A stretch of 64,000 nt of DNA. Origin: an uncultured Rhizobiaceae group bacterium (GTDB lineage Bacteria > Pseudomonadota > Alphaproteobacteria > Rhizobiales > Rhizobiaceae). A program made the translations under genes and the position numbers. Shown here piece after piece: positions 20,014-31,401 of this stretch. The notes beneath the pieces are model-generated. The model was not told the origin of the DNA. It saw nothing but the letters and a program-made list of their open reading frames with translations, and did no database searches. Location: positions 1 through 64,000 of the forward strand of contig CALHBJ010000012.1 in the NCBI GenBank assembly GCA_937930845.1. Reading direction: 5' to 3'. Within the stretch, counting starts at the first letter, position 1, and each line of letters starts with the position of its first letter.

Positions 20014-20892
20014 CTACAGCGCTTCTGCGCCAGAGATGATTTCAATAAGTTCTTTGGTGATCTGCGCCTGGCGCTGACGGTTATAGGTCAGTGTCAGTTT
20101 GTCGATCATTTCACCGGCATTGCGTGTCGCGTTGTCCATCGCTGACATGCGGGCGCCCTGTTCGGAAGCCGCATTTTCGAGCAATGCGCGGAAAATCTGC
20201 ACGGCCACATTGCGTGGCAGCAAATCAGTCAGGATTTCATTCTCGTCCGGCTCATAGTCATAAAGTGTCGAGGCACTATCCGCCTCTTCAACTTCATTCA
20301 GCTGGGGCGGAATGATTTGTTGCGCCTGGGGTATCTGGCTGATGACAGACTGGAACTCGGAGTAGAACAGCGTAGCCACGTCAAATTCATTACCATCGAA
20401 CATGCCCAGAACCTGCTGTGCGATGTCATTGGCATTGCTGTAGCCCACATGCTTGACTTCACGCAGATCGACGCTCGGCATCATAATGTCACCGAACTCG
20501 GATTTGAGCACATCAGCGCCTTTTTTACCGACAGGCAATATCTTGACCGTCTTGCCTGAAGCAATCAAATCCCGCGCATGGTCCCGCGCAAGACGCGCAA
20601 TGGACGAGTTAAAACCGCCGCACAGGCCACGCTCGGCTGTTGCCACAATCAGCAAATGAGTCTGGTCACTGCCAGTGCCTGCGAGCAAACGTGGAGCACC
20701 TTCCGCGTCGCCCACAGCCGCCGCGATATTTGCCATCACGGCATCCATCCGTTGGGAATAGGGACGTGCAGCTTCAGCCGCTGACTGGGCACGACGCAAT
20801 TTGGCCGCCGCAACCATTTGCATGGCTTTGGTGATTTTTTGCGTCGCCTTAACAGAGGCGATTCTGTTTCTGAGATCCTTGAGCGAAGCCAT
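20014..20892 (-). CDS. atpG: ATP synthase F1 gamma subunit
   Basis: A 292-residue gamma subunit forming the rotating central shaft. The N-terminal helix [20 protein letters not shown] and the C-terminal helix with [20 protein letters not shown] and [15 protein letters not shown] are diagnostic. Length is normal. It lies between atpA (43-bp gap) and atpD (66-bp gap). Confidence 0.98.
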   Translation of the reverse strand: MASLKDLRNRIASVKATQKITKAMQMVAAAKLRRAQSAAEAARPYSQRMDAVMANIAAAVGDAEGAPRLLAGTGSDQTHLLIVATAERGLCGGFNSSIARLARDHARDLIASGKTVKILPVGKKGADVLKSEFGDIMMPSVDLREVKHVGYSNANDIAQQVLGMFDGNEFDVATLFYSEFQSVISQIPQAQQIIPPQLNEVEEADSASTLYDYEPDENEILTDLLPRNVAVQIFRALLENAASEQGARMSAMDNATRNAGEMIDKLTLTYNRQRQAQITKELIEIISGAEAL

Positions 20893-20935
20893 TCAGGCCT
20901 TTCCCTCTCGTTTCACCCGAACAGGCGCACCGCGC

Positions 20936-23046
<2,111 letters not shown>

Positions 23047-23172
23047 GACGAATGTTCTTCTCTAGCGGTTTTGCGGCACCAATTTCCGGACTTGATGATT
23101 GCCGGAATTGCGCCGCTTTGCTGGTCGGTAAACTTGGTCCCCCGGAGCCCTTGCCCCGTCAAACCGCGCTTC

Positions 23173-23200
23173 CCCTAGCACGGGCTTTTTTGAGTCGCAA
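23173..23200 (-). promoter_or_regulatory. Candidate promoter of the atpHAGDC operon
   Basis: On the minus strand TTGCGA (23195-23200) is followed after 16 bases by CTAGGG (23173-23178), about 125 bases before the atpH start. The -35 is acceptable and the -10 is a weak alphaproteobacterial type. Confidence 0.45.
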
Positions 23201-23304
23201 CAGCCCCAACTCATGCTTTGTGATTAAGCGACAAATTATCGTATTTTTCTCAATCCCTGTCGCCTAGGGTTCAGACTTGGTCAATTCCGGTGACCAAAGC
23301 ACCG

Positions 23305-23700
23305 CTATGGCACGATTTGAAGCCCATATAATATAAGCAGTGTGGCCGCCACGCCTTCAAACACCGTGGCAGCGACACAGTGCAGATTAAAGCTTTTGTC
23401 GGCCACAAACGAAACCACACGGCCAATAACTGCGGTAAAAAATGCCAGCCCCAGGGCCAAATAAACGAGTGGCTGGGCCAATAACAGGCAGGCCAGGGCA
23501 ATGCCTGCCCACATGCCACCGACAGCGCCGCGCACCTCAGAGACACCATTTGGGCTGTCCTCACGGGGCACAAGGCCCAGAACATATATAAACCGGCGCG
23601 GGATGATCATCAGTGCAAGACCGATTCCCAGGGTCACCAGCGCGGTCAGCCATGCCAGCCATTCGCCGGTTGAATAGGGCCAGCTTAGTGTGATTTCCAT
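23305..23700 (-). CDS. Four-span membrane protein, DUF4345-like
   Basis: A 131-residue protein with four hydrophobic segments (about residues 13-33, 60-80, 80-97 and 106-128). The central SEVRGAVGGMWAGIALACLL resembles the conserved EVRG-GG region of DUF4345 membrane proteins, whose function is unknown. It stands alone between the atp operon promoter and the ATP-grasp gene, on the minus strand. The family assignment is from memory of the motif and is tentative; the membrane topology is clear. Confidence 0.65.
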   Translation of the reverse strand: MEITLSWPYSTGEWLAWLTALVTLGIGLALMIIPRRFIYVLGLVPREDSPNGVSEVRGAVGGMWAGIALACLLLAQPLVYLALGLAFFTAVIGRVVSFVADKSFNLHCVAATVFEGVAATLLILYGLQIVP

Positions 23701-23922
23701 AAATTCATTCTCTCGGCGTGGTTATGTGAGACGCGAGCGAATCAGTTCTGGTGAAACGCTCAGCGTCACCGGAAAATACGCCTTCTTGATCTGGCAGGGC
23801 AACAAGCACCGTTAACGCCAGCTCATGTGGTCATGAGAAGCGGGGCATGGGGCATGGGGTATGTGCGACAATTCGGCCCAGCCAAACAAATGCCTGATCC
23901 AACTCCATCACCGGGTCGGTCG

Positions 23923-25173
23923 CTACGCAGCTTTGCGTCGAACCGCTTCCTGCATCTCTGCTTTGGCGGCATCGCGCTCCAAACGCAGATGTTCTTTTAG
24001 TTTGGCCCGGTCCCTGGCCTGCTTGTTTTCCACATAGTCGAGCGCTTCCAGCATATGTGTATCCAGCACGCCCTTTTTGTGGGCAATTTGCATCAGGATC
24101 AAATGCGGATCGCCATTGACTTCGATGATGACAGGACCATCTGGCGAAATTGCAATGTCAAAGCCAAGCAAGACAGACCCCGGTAGCAGGCTTGCCGCAT
24201 CAAGGGCAACCTGTTTCACCGCATCCCAATGGGGCAATGTCACGCCTTCGATCTGGGCACCGCTCACCGGATGGGTCGCGACAAATTCACCGTCAATCCC
24301 CATCTGGGTCAAAGCCGCACCCATGGTCCCCGATTCACAATCCACCGGCGACAGCAGATTGCCCTGACGCCAGAAATTATCAGCCACATTGCCATCGCCA
24401 ACCAGTTTGAGTGCAGCCCGGTAAATTTCTGCACCATTTCCCCGGTCCAGGGTCATCACGCGGGCGGTCGGCAGGCCGCCACCACAGATTTTTTGAAGCA
24501 CCGGATGGGCCTCAACACATTCCTGAAACAGATATGTACCGCCAAATTTGGTTTCGATCTCCTGCCACAAATCAGCAACAGAAACGCATTTACCGTCAGC
24601 AAGTGCGACCATGTTTGTTTTGACGCAATAACGTTCAAAACGCGCTGACCCAAGGCTCTGCAGGGAATCGATGGGCTTGCCGAACAAAGGAAAAGCTGCG
24701 CCGGCAAGAAACGCCCCAAGGGCAGCTTCATTGTCAATGCGCGTCATCGCATCGCCAGGGTAGTGGCCACCGACAATCGCACGTGTTTTTGGCACCGAGA
24801 GGCCAAAACCGCGCATCATGACTTCATATGCCAGCTTGTCATCAATCAGACCAAGATGCCGGTTGGGCTTCATCAGCTTGATCCACAATTCCCGCGACTT
24901 CTGCAAACCAACAAATTTTTTCTTGTCATCGGCCGAATAGGTCGCATCATCAAACAGGCACATTTGATAATATTCATCGACAGAAAGTTTGTTACCGCGC
25001 ATGCACAGGGACAAAATGTCCTTCAACTGTTTGCCAAGCGGTTTGTCAAATTCCTTTGTCACCCGCGGCATCAAGGCCTGAAACGCCAATTGTGGTTTGG
25101 CAGCAATGGCATCCAGAACAGCTTCCGGCTTTGCATTTTCTTCCAATTGGACGGCGTTTTCAGTGGTCGTCAT
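23923..25173 (-). CDS. Sugar-transfer-associated ATP-grasp protein
   Basis: A 416-residue protein. The C-terminal half is an ATP-grasp fold: GKPIDSLQSLGS early in the fold, then LGFDIAISPDGPVIIEVNGDP with the Mg-binding Glu and Asn. It resembles the ATPgrasp_ST group, often found with glycosyltransferase or capsule genes, and would ligate a carboxylate to an amine or thiol. The substrate is unknown and no sugar genes are adjacent. The tail is Lys/Glu/Ala-rich. Start at 25173 (MTTTENAVQ) is chosen from AGGAAGAG upstream. It lies downstream of priA on the same strand. Confidence 0.8.
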   Translation of the reverse strand: MTTTENAVQLEENAKPEAVLDAIAAKPQLAFQALMPRVTKEFDKPLGKQLKDILSLCMRGNKLSVDEYYQMCLFDDATYSADDKKKFVGLQKSRELWIKLMKPNRHLGLIDDKLAYEVMMRGFGLSVPKTRAIVGGHYPGDAMTRIDNEAALGAFLAGAAFPLFGKPIDSLQSLGSARFERYCVKTNMVALADGKCVSVADLWQEIETKFGGTYLFQECVEAHPVLQKICGGGLPTARVMTLDRGNGAEIYRAALKLVGDGNVADNFWRQGNLLSPVDCESGTMGAALTQMGIDGEFVATHPVSGAQIEGVTLPHWDAVKQVALDAASLLPGSVLLGFDIAISPDGPVIIEVNGDPHLILMQIAHKKGVLDTHMLEALDYVENKQARDRAKLKEHLRLERDAAKAEMQEAVRRKAA

Positions 25174-25292
25174 TTGGCTCTTCCTTATGGGCATACGGGT
25201 TCGTATTGATTGCAGATAGGAGCCCGCAGTGGACCAGATCGTGCTTACGAAAGGCTTAAAGCCCGGCACTTTCAACGCAGCAAATGGCCGCC

Positions 25293-27530
25293 TTAAAGGA
25301 AGCTTTGCGGATCCACATCAATCTGCACGCGCACACTGCCCCGTTCCTTCGGTCCTTGTGCAATCCACGAGCGCACATAGGACTGAACATCAAAGCTGCG
25401 TTGGGTGTGAACCAACAGGCGAAACCGGAAGCGCCCGCGCACAAGCGACATGGGTGCTTCAGCAGGCCCAAGCAGCATTACTTCAGCGCTTTTGGGCGCA
25501 CTGTTCTTTAGATTTTGTGCGTGATTTTGCGCCTCACGCTTGTCAGTGGCAGAAATGATCAAGGCAACAAGCCTTGAAAACGGCGGCAATCCGGCCTGTT
25601 GGCGCAGGGCAATTTCGCGCTCATAAAACGCATCGCGGTCCCCGCTTGCAATGGCTGCAATCACCGGATGGTCCGGCGCATAGGTTTGCAAAAGGCCGAT
25701 TGATTCACCCCCCGCCCTCCCGGCCCGGCCTGTCACCTGACTGAGAAGCTGGAACGTGCGTTCAGCAGCACGCGGGTCGCCATTGGCCAGCCCCAGATCG
25801 GCATCAACAACGCCCACGCATGTCATCAGTGGAAAATTATGGCCCTTAGCCACAAGTTGCGTACCAATGATGATGTCAGCTTCCCCCTTGGCGATGGCTT
25901 CCAGCTCGATGCGCAATCGTGCAACGCCGCCAAACATGTCAGAGGACAAAACCACAATGCGCGCATCGGGAAATAATTCATCCACTTCTTCCGCCAAACG
26001 CTCCACCCCCGGTCCACAGGCAACCAGATGGTCCAGCGTACCGCAATTGCTACAGGCTTCCGGCACCGGCTCAGCATGCCCGCAATGGTGGCACTGCAAC
26101 TGATTGCGGAACCGGTGTTCCACCAGCCAGGCGGAGCAATTGTGACATTCGAACCGAAAGCCGCACACCCGGCACAGCGTCAACGGCGCATAGCCACGGC
26201 GATTGAGAAACAGCAATGCCTGTTCGCCGCGTCCCACAGCCGCCTGCATGGCATCGGTGAGAACTGGGGACAAAAATTTCCCACGCGGCGGTGGGTCTTT
26301 ACGCAAATCAATGGTTTCTAGGTTGGGCAATACAGCCGCACCATGGCGCTGTTTCATTTCCACATGGGCGTAACGACCAGATTGAGCATTGACCCTGCTT
26401 TCAATCGAGGGCGTTGCCGAGGCCAATACACAGGTAAAATCGCCAATTGATGCCCGCACCACCGCCATGTCCCGGGCATTGTAGAAAAAACGGTCCTCCT
26501 GTTTGAAGGCCGTATCATGTTCTTCATCAACAATAATCAGCCCCAGATTCTCAAATGGCAGGAACAGGGACGATCTGGCACCGGCCACAACCCTCACCTG
26601 GCCCGTGGCAACCTGACGCCAGACCCGTTCGCGCAGTTTTGGTGCAATATCCGAATGCCAGGGCGCCGGTGGCGCGCTAAACCGGGCTTCAAACCGGTCA
26701 AGAAAAGTGGCGGTCAACGCGATCTCTGGCAACAGAATAAGCACCTGCTTTCCCTGCTCCAGGGCCGCCGCAATTGCCTCAAAATAAACTTCGGTTTTTC
26801 CCGAACCGGTCACCCCATCCAGCAAGATCGTATTGAATGAGCGCTCATTTACCTTTGCCACCAAATGGGCAGCGGCTTCTGTTTGGTCACTATTGAGCGC
26901 AATTCCATCAAGGCCATGTGTTGGATCAGGCTGGACCACGACCGGCGGGGGCGGGATCAACACATTTTCAAAAAGGCCCTGTTTGACCAGCCCGTCGATC
27001 ACCGATGTGCCGGTCCCTGCCGCATGGGCCAGACCAGACCGGGTCCAGGCAAGCCCCGGTTGTTCGCCAAGAATTTCCAGCACCCGCCGGCGCGCGTCGG
27101 TCAGCCGTTCCGGTTCGCCCCCCAAATAGCGCAACCCGGCAAGCGGTGTTTCCGGGTCAAGAGCGCCAGGCGCACGCAATACTGAGCGCAACACCATGCC
27201 AGGTGGCGAAACAGTGTAGTTGGACACCCAGTCAATGAACCGGCGCACGGGTTCCGCAAGGCGGGGACAGTCAAACTTCTGCTCAACGCTTCTGAGTTTG
27301 TTTGGATCAACCGGTTTTGCATCCGTATCATCCAACACATCCCAGACAACGGAGGCAATTTTGCGCGGCCCAAGCGGCACCTGAACAAAATCTCCCGGCG
27401 CCAGGTTCATGCCCTTGGGCACGCTATAGGAATAGGCCTTCGCCGCCGGAATGGGCAGCAATACCTGCACCACCTCCTGTTCTATTCCCAGATCCAGCTC
27501 CAACTCGCGACACCCTTTTTCGTTTCGCAC
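25293..27530 (-). CDS. priA: Primosomal protein N' (replication restart helicase PriA)
   Basis: A 745-residue PriA that recognises stalled forks and reloads the replisome. The N-terminal 3' DNA-binding domain includes VQVLLPIPAAKAYSYSVP. Helicase motifs include GVTGSGKTEVYFE (Walker A) and VDEEHD (Walker B). The Cys-rich zinc region (CRVCGFRFECHNC, CHHCGHAEPVPEACSNCG) and the RAGR helicase motif VI follow. The start is probably GTG at 27530. It is divergent from fsa across 116 bp, a conserved pairing in rhizobia. Confidence 0.97.
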   Translation of the reverse strand: MRNEKGCRELELDLGIEQEVVQVLLPIPAAKAYSYSVPKGMNLAPGDFVQVPLGPRKIASVVWDVLDDTDAKPVDPNKLRSVEQKFDCPRLAEPVRRFIDWVSNYTVSPPGMVLRSVLRAPGALDPETPLAGLRYLGGEPERLTDARRRVLEILGEQPGLAWTRSGLAHAAGTGTSVIDGLVKQGLFENVLIPPPPVVVQPDPTHGLDGIALNSDQTEAAAHLVAKVNERSFNTILLDGVTGSGKTEVYFEAIAAALEQGKQVLILLPEIALTATFLDRFEARFSAPPAPWHSDIAPKLRERVWRQVATGQVRVVAGARSSLFLPFENLGLIIVDEEHDTAFKQEDRFFYNARDMAVVRASIGDFTCVLASATPSIESRVNAQSGRYAHVEMKQRHGAAVLPNLETIDLRKDPPPRGKFLSPVLTDAMQAAVGRGEQALLFLNRRGYAPLTLCRVCGFRFECHNCSAWLVEHRFRNQLQCHHCGHAEPVPEACSNCGTLDHLVACGPGVERLAEEVDELFPDARIVVLSSDMFGGVARLRIELEAIAKGEADIIIGTQLVAKGHNFPLMTCVGVVDADLGLANGDPRAAERTFQLLSQVTGRAGRAGGESIGLLQTYAPDHPVIAAIASGDRDAFYEREIALRQQAGLPPFSRLVALIISATDKREAQNHAQNLKNSAPKSAEVMLLGPAEAPMSLVRGRFRFRLLVHTQRSFDVQSYVRSWIAQGPKERGSVRVQIDVDPQSFL

Positions 27531-27646
27531 ATGTTTGGCGGGTGACGCATGCCTTCTCCTCGTCTAGATAGGAGTCTAACATGCGAACGCGCGCCGCGCC
27601 CCACTATGGGGCAACACGCCCAAATTGAAAGCCGGAGACAGACCCC

Positions 27647-28300
27647 ATGAAATTTTTCCTCGACACCGCAGATGTGGACGAAATCCGTGAGTGGAACGCA
27701 ACCGGTCTTCTCGATGGTGTTACCACCAATCCGTCGCTCATCTTGAAATCCGGGCGCAATATCAAGGAAGTTCTTGCAGAAATCTGTGATATTGTGGACG
27801 GCGATGTGTCCGGCGAAGTTGCCGCAACCGATTATGACACCATGTTGTCGGAAGGCCGCGCTCTTGCCGCCATTGCCGACAATATCTGCATCAAATTGCC
27901 AACCACACTGGAAGGCGTGCGCGCCTGCAAGACATTGGTAGATGAAGGCTTTAAAACCAACATGACCCTGTGTTTCCAGCCAACCCAGGCCCTGCTTGTG
28001 GCAAAGGCCGGTGCAACTTACGTTTCTCCGTTCATTGGCAGGCTCGATGATATGGGCATTGATGGCATGGAGCTCATCGAAGACATCCGCACGATCTACG
28101 ATAATTACGGTTTTGACACGGAAATTCTTGCCGCTTCGATTCGCACGGTCAACCACGTCAAAGATTGCGCGCTGGCCGGTGCTGATGTGGCAACCTTGCC
28201 ACCAAGCACCATCGAAAAGCTGGTCAAACACCCGCTCACCGACAAGGGCCTGGCTGACTTCCTGGCAGATTGGGCAAAAACCGGCCAGTCAATCGGCTGA
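27647..28300 (+). CDS. fsa: Fructose-6-phosphate aldolase / small transaldolase
   Basis: A 217-residue class I aldolase of the short transaldolase family (TalC/Fsa). The start [16 protein letters not shown], the [14 protein letters not shown] loop, the Schiff-base Lys segment [12 protein letters not shown], and [13 protein letters not shown] are diagnostic. Enzymes of this size act either as transaldolase in the pentose phosphate pathway or as fructose-6-phosphate aldolase; sequence alone does not decide here. GGAG precedes the ATG. xerC follows after 52 bp. Confidence 0.95.
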   Translation: MKFFLDTADVDEIREWNATGLLDGVTTNPSLILKSGRNIKEVLAEICDIVDGDVSGEVAATDYDTMLSEGRALAAIADNICIKLPTTLEGVRACKTLVDEGFKTNMTLCFQPTQALLVAKAGATYVSPFIGRLDDMGIDGMELIEDIRTIYDNYGFDTEILAASIRTVNHVKDCALAGADVATLPPSTIEKLVKHPLTDKGLADFLADWAKTGQSIG

Positions 28301-28336
28301 ACCGCGCCGTATATTAGGCCTTCAATAACCTTGCCC

Positions 28337-28358
28337 TGCCATTGTTCCAACAATGGCA
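28337..28358 (+). promoter_or_regulatory. Perfect palindrome covering the xerC start codon
   Basis: TGCCATTGTT (28337-28346), CC, then AACAATGGCA (28349-28358). The right arm contains the xerC ATG (28353-28355), and no ribosome binding site is seen before it. As RNA it would form a stem that hides the start codon; as DNA it could be an operator. Either would restrict XerC production. Confidence 0.6.
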
Positions 28359-29321
28359 AATGAAAATGACATTCTGATTTCAAGCACCCCGGACCTGCGC
28401 CAATCAATTGGCGCATGGTACACCTATTTGCGCGCAGAAAAGCGTATGGCTTCCAATACGCTGGATGCCTATGAGCGGGATCTGCGCCAGTTTTGCGTTC
28501 ATCTGACCGACTATCTGGGTCACCCTCCTGCCCTGTCGGATTTCGCCGATCTGCGCCCGCTGGTCTTTCGGGGATATCTGGCCCGCCGCCGTTCCAATGG
28601 CTGTGGTCCGCGCACATTGGCGCGCGATCTGGCGGGCATTCGCTCATTCGTCCGCTATCTGGAAAAACAGGGGCAGGCATCCGCTGCTGGTCTGGCAGCA
28701 ATGCGCGCGCCACGCCAGCCCTCCAGTCTGCCCAAACCGGTGGATGTGAAATCCGCCCTTCAGCTGACAAACACCCGGGAGCAGATGCACGAAACCCCTT
28801 GGGTCGCGGCAAGGGACGCAGCTTTGATGACCCTCATGTATGGGTGCGGGTTACGCATTTCAGAAACCTTGTCGATCACTGGTCGTGATCTTGGCATTTC
28901 CCTGGCCGGGGGAACAAATATTCAGGCCACCGCCCTGCGAATCACCGGGAAAGGGGGAAAAACCCGAATGGTTCCCCTGTTGCCGGTCGTTTCAAAGGCG
29001 GTGGTAAATTACCTTAGCCAATGTCCGTTTGCGCTCGAACCCGATGAACCGGTATTTAGGGGCGTTAGAGGCGGTGTGGTGCAGCCGGGCGTCATTCAAC
29101 GCGCCATGCGGTTGATGCGCAGCGCATTGGGGCTACCGGCCACGGCAACGCCCCATGCCATGCGCCATTCTTTCGCCACCCATCTGTTGGGAAATGGGGG
29201 AGATCTGCGGTCCATTCAGGAACTTTTGGGCCATGCCAGCCTGTCCACAACCCAAAAATACACCGCAGTGGATTCCCAGGCCCTCTTGAAAACTTGGCAA
29301 TCCGCCCATCCCCGCGCCTGA
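28353..29321 (+). CDS. xerC: Tyrosine recombinase XerC
   Basis: A 322-residue recombinase that resolves chromosome dimers at dif together with XerD. The N-terminal SAM-like domain is about 13-105. The catalytic domain has Arg in YGCGLRISE, Lys in GKGGKTRMVPL, HAMRHSFATH, LGHASLSTTQKYT and the nucleophilic Tyr in the last. The ATG at 28353 is the only in-frame conventional start before the conserved domain, though it lacks a ribosome binding site and lies in a palindrome. It belongs to the conserved priA-fsa-xerC neighbourhood, not to the island. Confidence 0.95.
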   Translation: MANENDILISSTPDLRQSIGAWYTYLRAEKRMASNTLDAYERDLRQFCVHLTDYLGHPPALSDFADLRPLVFRGYLARRRSNGCGPRTLARDLAGIRSFVRYLEKQGQASAAGLAAMRAPRQPSSLPKPVDVKSALQLTNTREQMHETPWVAARDAALMTLMYGCGLRISETLSITGRDLGISLAGGTNIQATALRITGKGGKTRMVPLLPVVSKAVVNYLSQCPFALEPDEPVFRGVRGGVVQPGVIQRAMRLMRSALGLPATATPHAMRHSFATHLLGNGGDLRSIQELLGHASLSTTQKYTAVDSQALLKTWQSAHPRA

Positions 29322-29338
29322 TTTAAGGAATTCAACAT

Positions 29339-30388
29339 ATGATGACCATGTTGCGCATATTCATTGCCACATTATTCGTGACCCTGACGGTCATAGTGAG
29401 TACCGACACCGGAGCCTTGGCACAGGAAACTGCACCTGAAGTGCAATGCGCGGGGAATTCTCTTCTGCCCGAAATTAAGGCATTCTCCCCAAATATGGAA
29501 AAAGACATGCGCGCGGAAGCACAAGCCTCACTCTTCGGCACGGGCACCGCATGGAAAATCGAAAAAGCCGGGATCGAGCCTTCCACCCTTTTTGGCACAA
29601 TGCATCTGGCTGATCCGCGCCTGCTTAAGCTGGCTCCGGGGGTTCAGCGCGCCTTTGATCGCGCAGACACGCTTGCATTGGAAATCACGGAAATTCTTGA
29701 TCCCGCCGTGATGGCCAGCAAAGCGTTTTCGCTCTTGAAATATACAACCTATGCCGATGGCACGACACTGTCGGATAAAATGTCCGCAACCGATGTGGAG
29801 TTGATCAAAGCCAGTTCGGCTGAAAAGCTGGGCCTGCCGTGGTCAATTGCCGGGCGCATGAAACCCTGGGCGCTGATGGGTTCTTTATCTTTGCCAGCGT
29901 GCGAAATGGCGCGCAAACGGGCTCAAAAACCGTTTCTCGATTTGCATTTGGGACTACAGGCAAAGCAATCGGGTAAGAAAATTGTTGGCCTTGAAACCCT
30001 GGAAAGCCAGATGCAGGCCATGGCCAGCCTGCCCGAAAGTTTCGCCCTCAACGGGCTGATTCAATCGGTACGTCTGGGCAAGCGCATGGACGATGTGTTT
30101 GAGACCATGATCCAACTCTATACGAAGGGCGAAATCGCCTTGATATGGTCAGTGATACAGCGCGTCGGGGAGAACGGGTTTGTAGAGCCACAGGAGAATG
30201 CAGACATGGTCGCGTTTCAACAAACCATCGTCGACAAGCGCAATGTTGACATGGTGAAGGCGGCCACAAGCCTGATTGATGAGGGTAATGCATTCATCGC
30301 CGTTGGGGCGCTGCATCTACCCGGCGAGAAGGGCATGTTGAAGATTCTGGCACAGCAGGGATACAAGATCAGTCCAATTACCGACTAA
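29339..30388 (+). CDS. TraB/GumN family exported protein
   Basis: A 349-residue protein with an N-terminal signal segment (about residues 5-27, ALA-Q) and the TraB/GumN domain. The two GxxH motifs are visible: TLFGTMHLADPRLL early and AVGALHLPGEKGMLKIL at the end, which in relatives form a metal-dependent protease-like site. The substrate is unknown; it is likely periplasmic. AAGGAATTC precedes the start; ATG codons at 29339, 29342 and 29348 are all possible. Confidence 0.88.
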   Translation: MMTMLRIFIATLFVTLTVIVSTDTGALAQETAPEVQCAGNSLLPEIKAFSPNMEKDMRAEAQASLFGTGTAWKIEKAGIEPSTLFGTMHLADPRLLKLAPGVQRAFDRADTLALEITEILDPAVMASKAFSLLKYTTYADGTTLSDKMSATDVELIKASSAEKLGLPWSIAGRMKPWALMGSLSLPACEMARKRAQKPFLDLHLGLQAKQSGKKIVGLETLESQMQAMASLPESFALNGLIQSVRLGKRMDDVFETMIQLYTKGEIALIWSVIQRVGENGFVEPQENADMVAFQQTIVDKRNVDMVKAATSLIDEGNAFIAVGALHLPGEKGMLKILAQQGYKISPITD

Positions 30389-30489
30389 TCGCCCCATTTT
30401 GGGACAATTGAGGCCCCAATTTCTGGCACAAGGGTTGCAACTCATTTTGCAAATCGCCGCTTCCGGCGTTTGCAGACGAGGAGTTCCCC

Positions 30490-30774
30490 ATGCGCGCACT
30501 TATTTTGGCAACGACAATCGCCATTTTCACAACCGCAGTTCAGGCAAGTGATTTCAGCCTGTACCCAGGATTTCGCGACCGCGATTCATTTGTGGAAATG
30601 ACCACCGACAAAGGCCTGATTGTGGAAATCGTCCTGCGCTGCTCGCGCACCGCAAAGGGACAGGTAACGGCCGGCATCATGACCTATTCCAAGGTTGAGC
30701 GCCTGTATTGTTCTTCCCGCAACCGGTGCACCCGCGACCCCATCATTGCCGCCGATGACACGTGTGGCACCTGA
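30490..30774 (+). CDS. Small exported protein of unknown function
   Basis: A 94-residue protein with a clear signal peptide (MRALILATTIAIFTTAVQA-S) and a mature part of about 75 residues with four Cys (CSR, CSSRNRC, DTCG), which may form disulfides. GAGGAG lies just upstream of the ATG at 30490, supporting a real gene. No known domain is recognised. It is followed by another tiny exported protein gene. Confidence 0.7.
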   Translation: MRALILATTIAIFTTAVQASDFSLYPGFRDRDSFVEMTTDKGLIVEIVLRCSRTAKGQVTAGIMTYSKVERLYCSSRNRCTRDPIIAADDTCGT

Positions 30775-30953
30775 TCGGCCAGCAGTCGGAATAGTCAATC
30801 TCCGGTGGCGTATAGCCTGCGAGAAATTCCCCAGGCATCAATCCGCAGGCATCAATGAGAATACCCTTTTTGATGTCGCCGCACGATGTGACTTGGCGCA
30901 TTTCAGCTTCAATGTTACGCTTCTCCATTGCCAATCGTAATCGGAGATCAAAA

Positions 30954-31190
30954 ATGCGCCTTTTGACCGCAACTCTACTGGCATCTGCGTTCATCGCCAG
31001 CCCGGCTCTCGCCTGCTCGTGGAACAAGACAGCCGGTTCGGAAAAATCGACCTATTCGGCAACACTGGATACCAACAAGACCGAACAGTCCCATGAGGCC
31101 ATGTCGACTTTTGACCCGGCAGATCAGCCGGTGTTTGAAGAAGAAGCCGCAGCGGCATCTGATACTGAAACCGAAGAATTGTCCCAATAG
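30954..31190 (+). CDS. Tiny exported acidic protein of unknown function
   Basis: A 78-residue protein. It has a signal peptide (MRLLTATLLASAFIASPALA), then a mature region starting CSWNKT and rich in Glu, Ala, Ser and Thr (EEEAAAASDTETEE) that is probably disordered. The Cys follows a LA pair but lacks a typical lipobox Gly, so lipidation is doubtful. GGAGATCAAAA precedes the ATG at 30954. Similar short periplasmic proteins occur in Hyphomicrobiales, but the function is not known. Confidence 0.65.
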   Translation: MRLLTATLLASAFIASPALACSWNKTAGSEKSTYSATLDTNKTEQSHEAMSTFDPADQPVFEEEAAAASDTETEELSQ

Positions 31191-31401
31191 CCAATTTCGG
31201 CAGCTAAGATTCGAGCGCTTCGCATTTGGATGAAGCAAACATCACTGGCCAGATGCTGGTTCAGGCGACCGTGCCATTCGTTCCCAAAGTAAGGACGAAA
31301 AAACACAACCTGCACCGGTGTGATCCGCCCATGCGGGCATCTTTGTTTGACTAAATCCCAGCCACGAACCGCAGCCGAGAAATAAACCCTCAACCGCTGA
31401 T

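Noticed and set aside
27482-28231. Minus-strand frame opposite fsa
   Set aside because: Shadow of fsa; it would also overlap the start of priA.
28353-29321. xerC-like gene as an island integrase
   Set aside because: It sits in the conserved priA-fsa-xerC neighbourhood with all XerC motifs and no mobile context.
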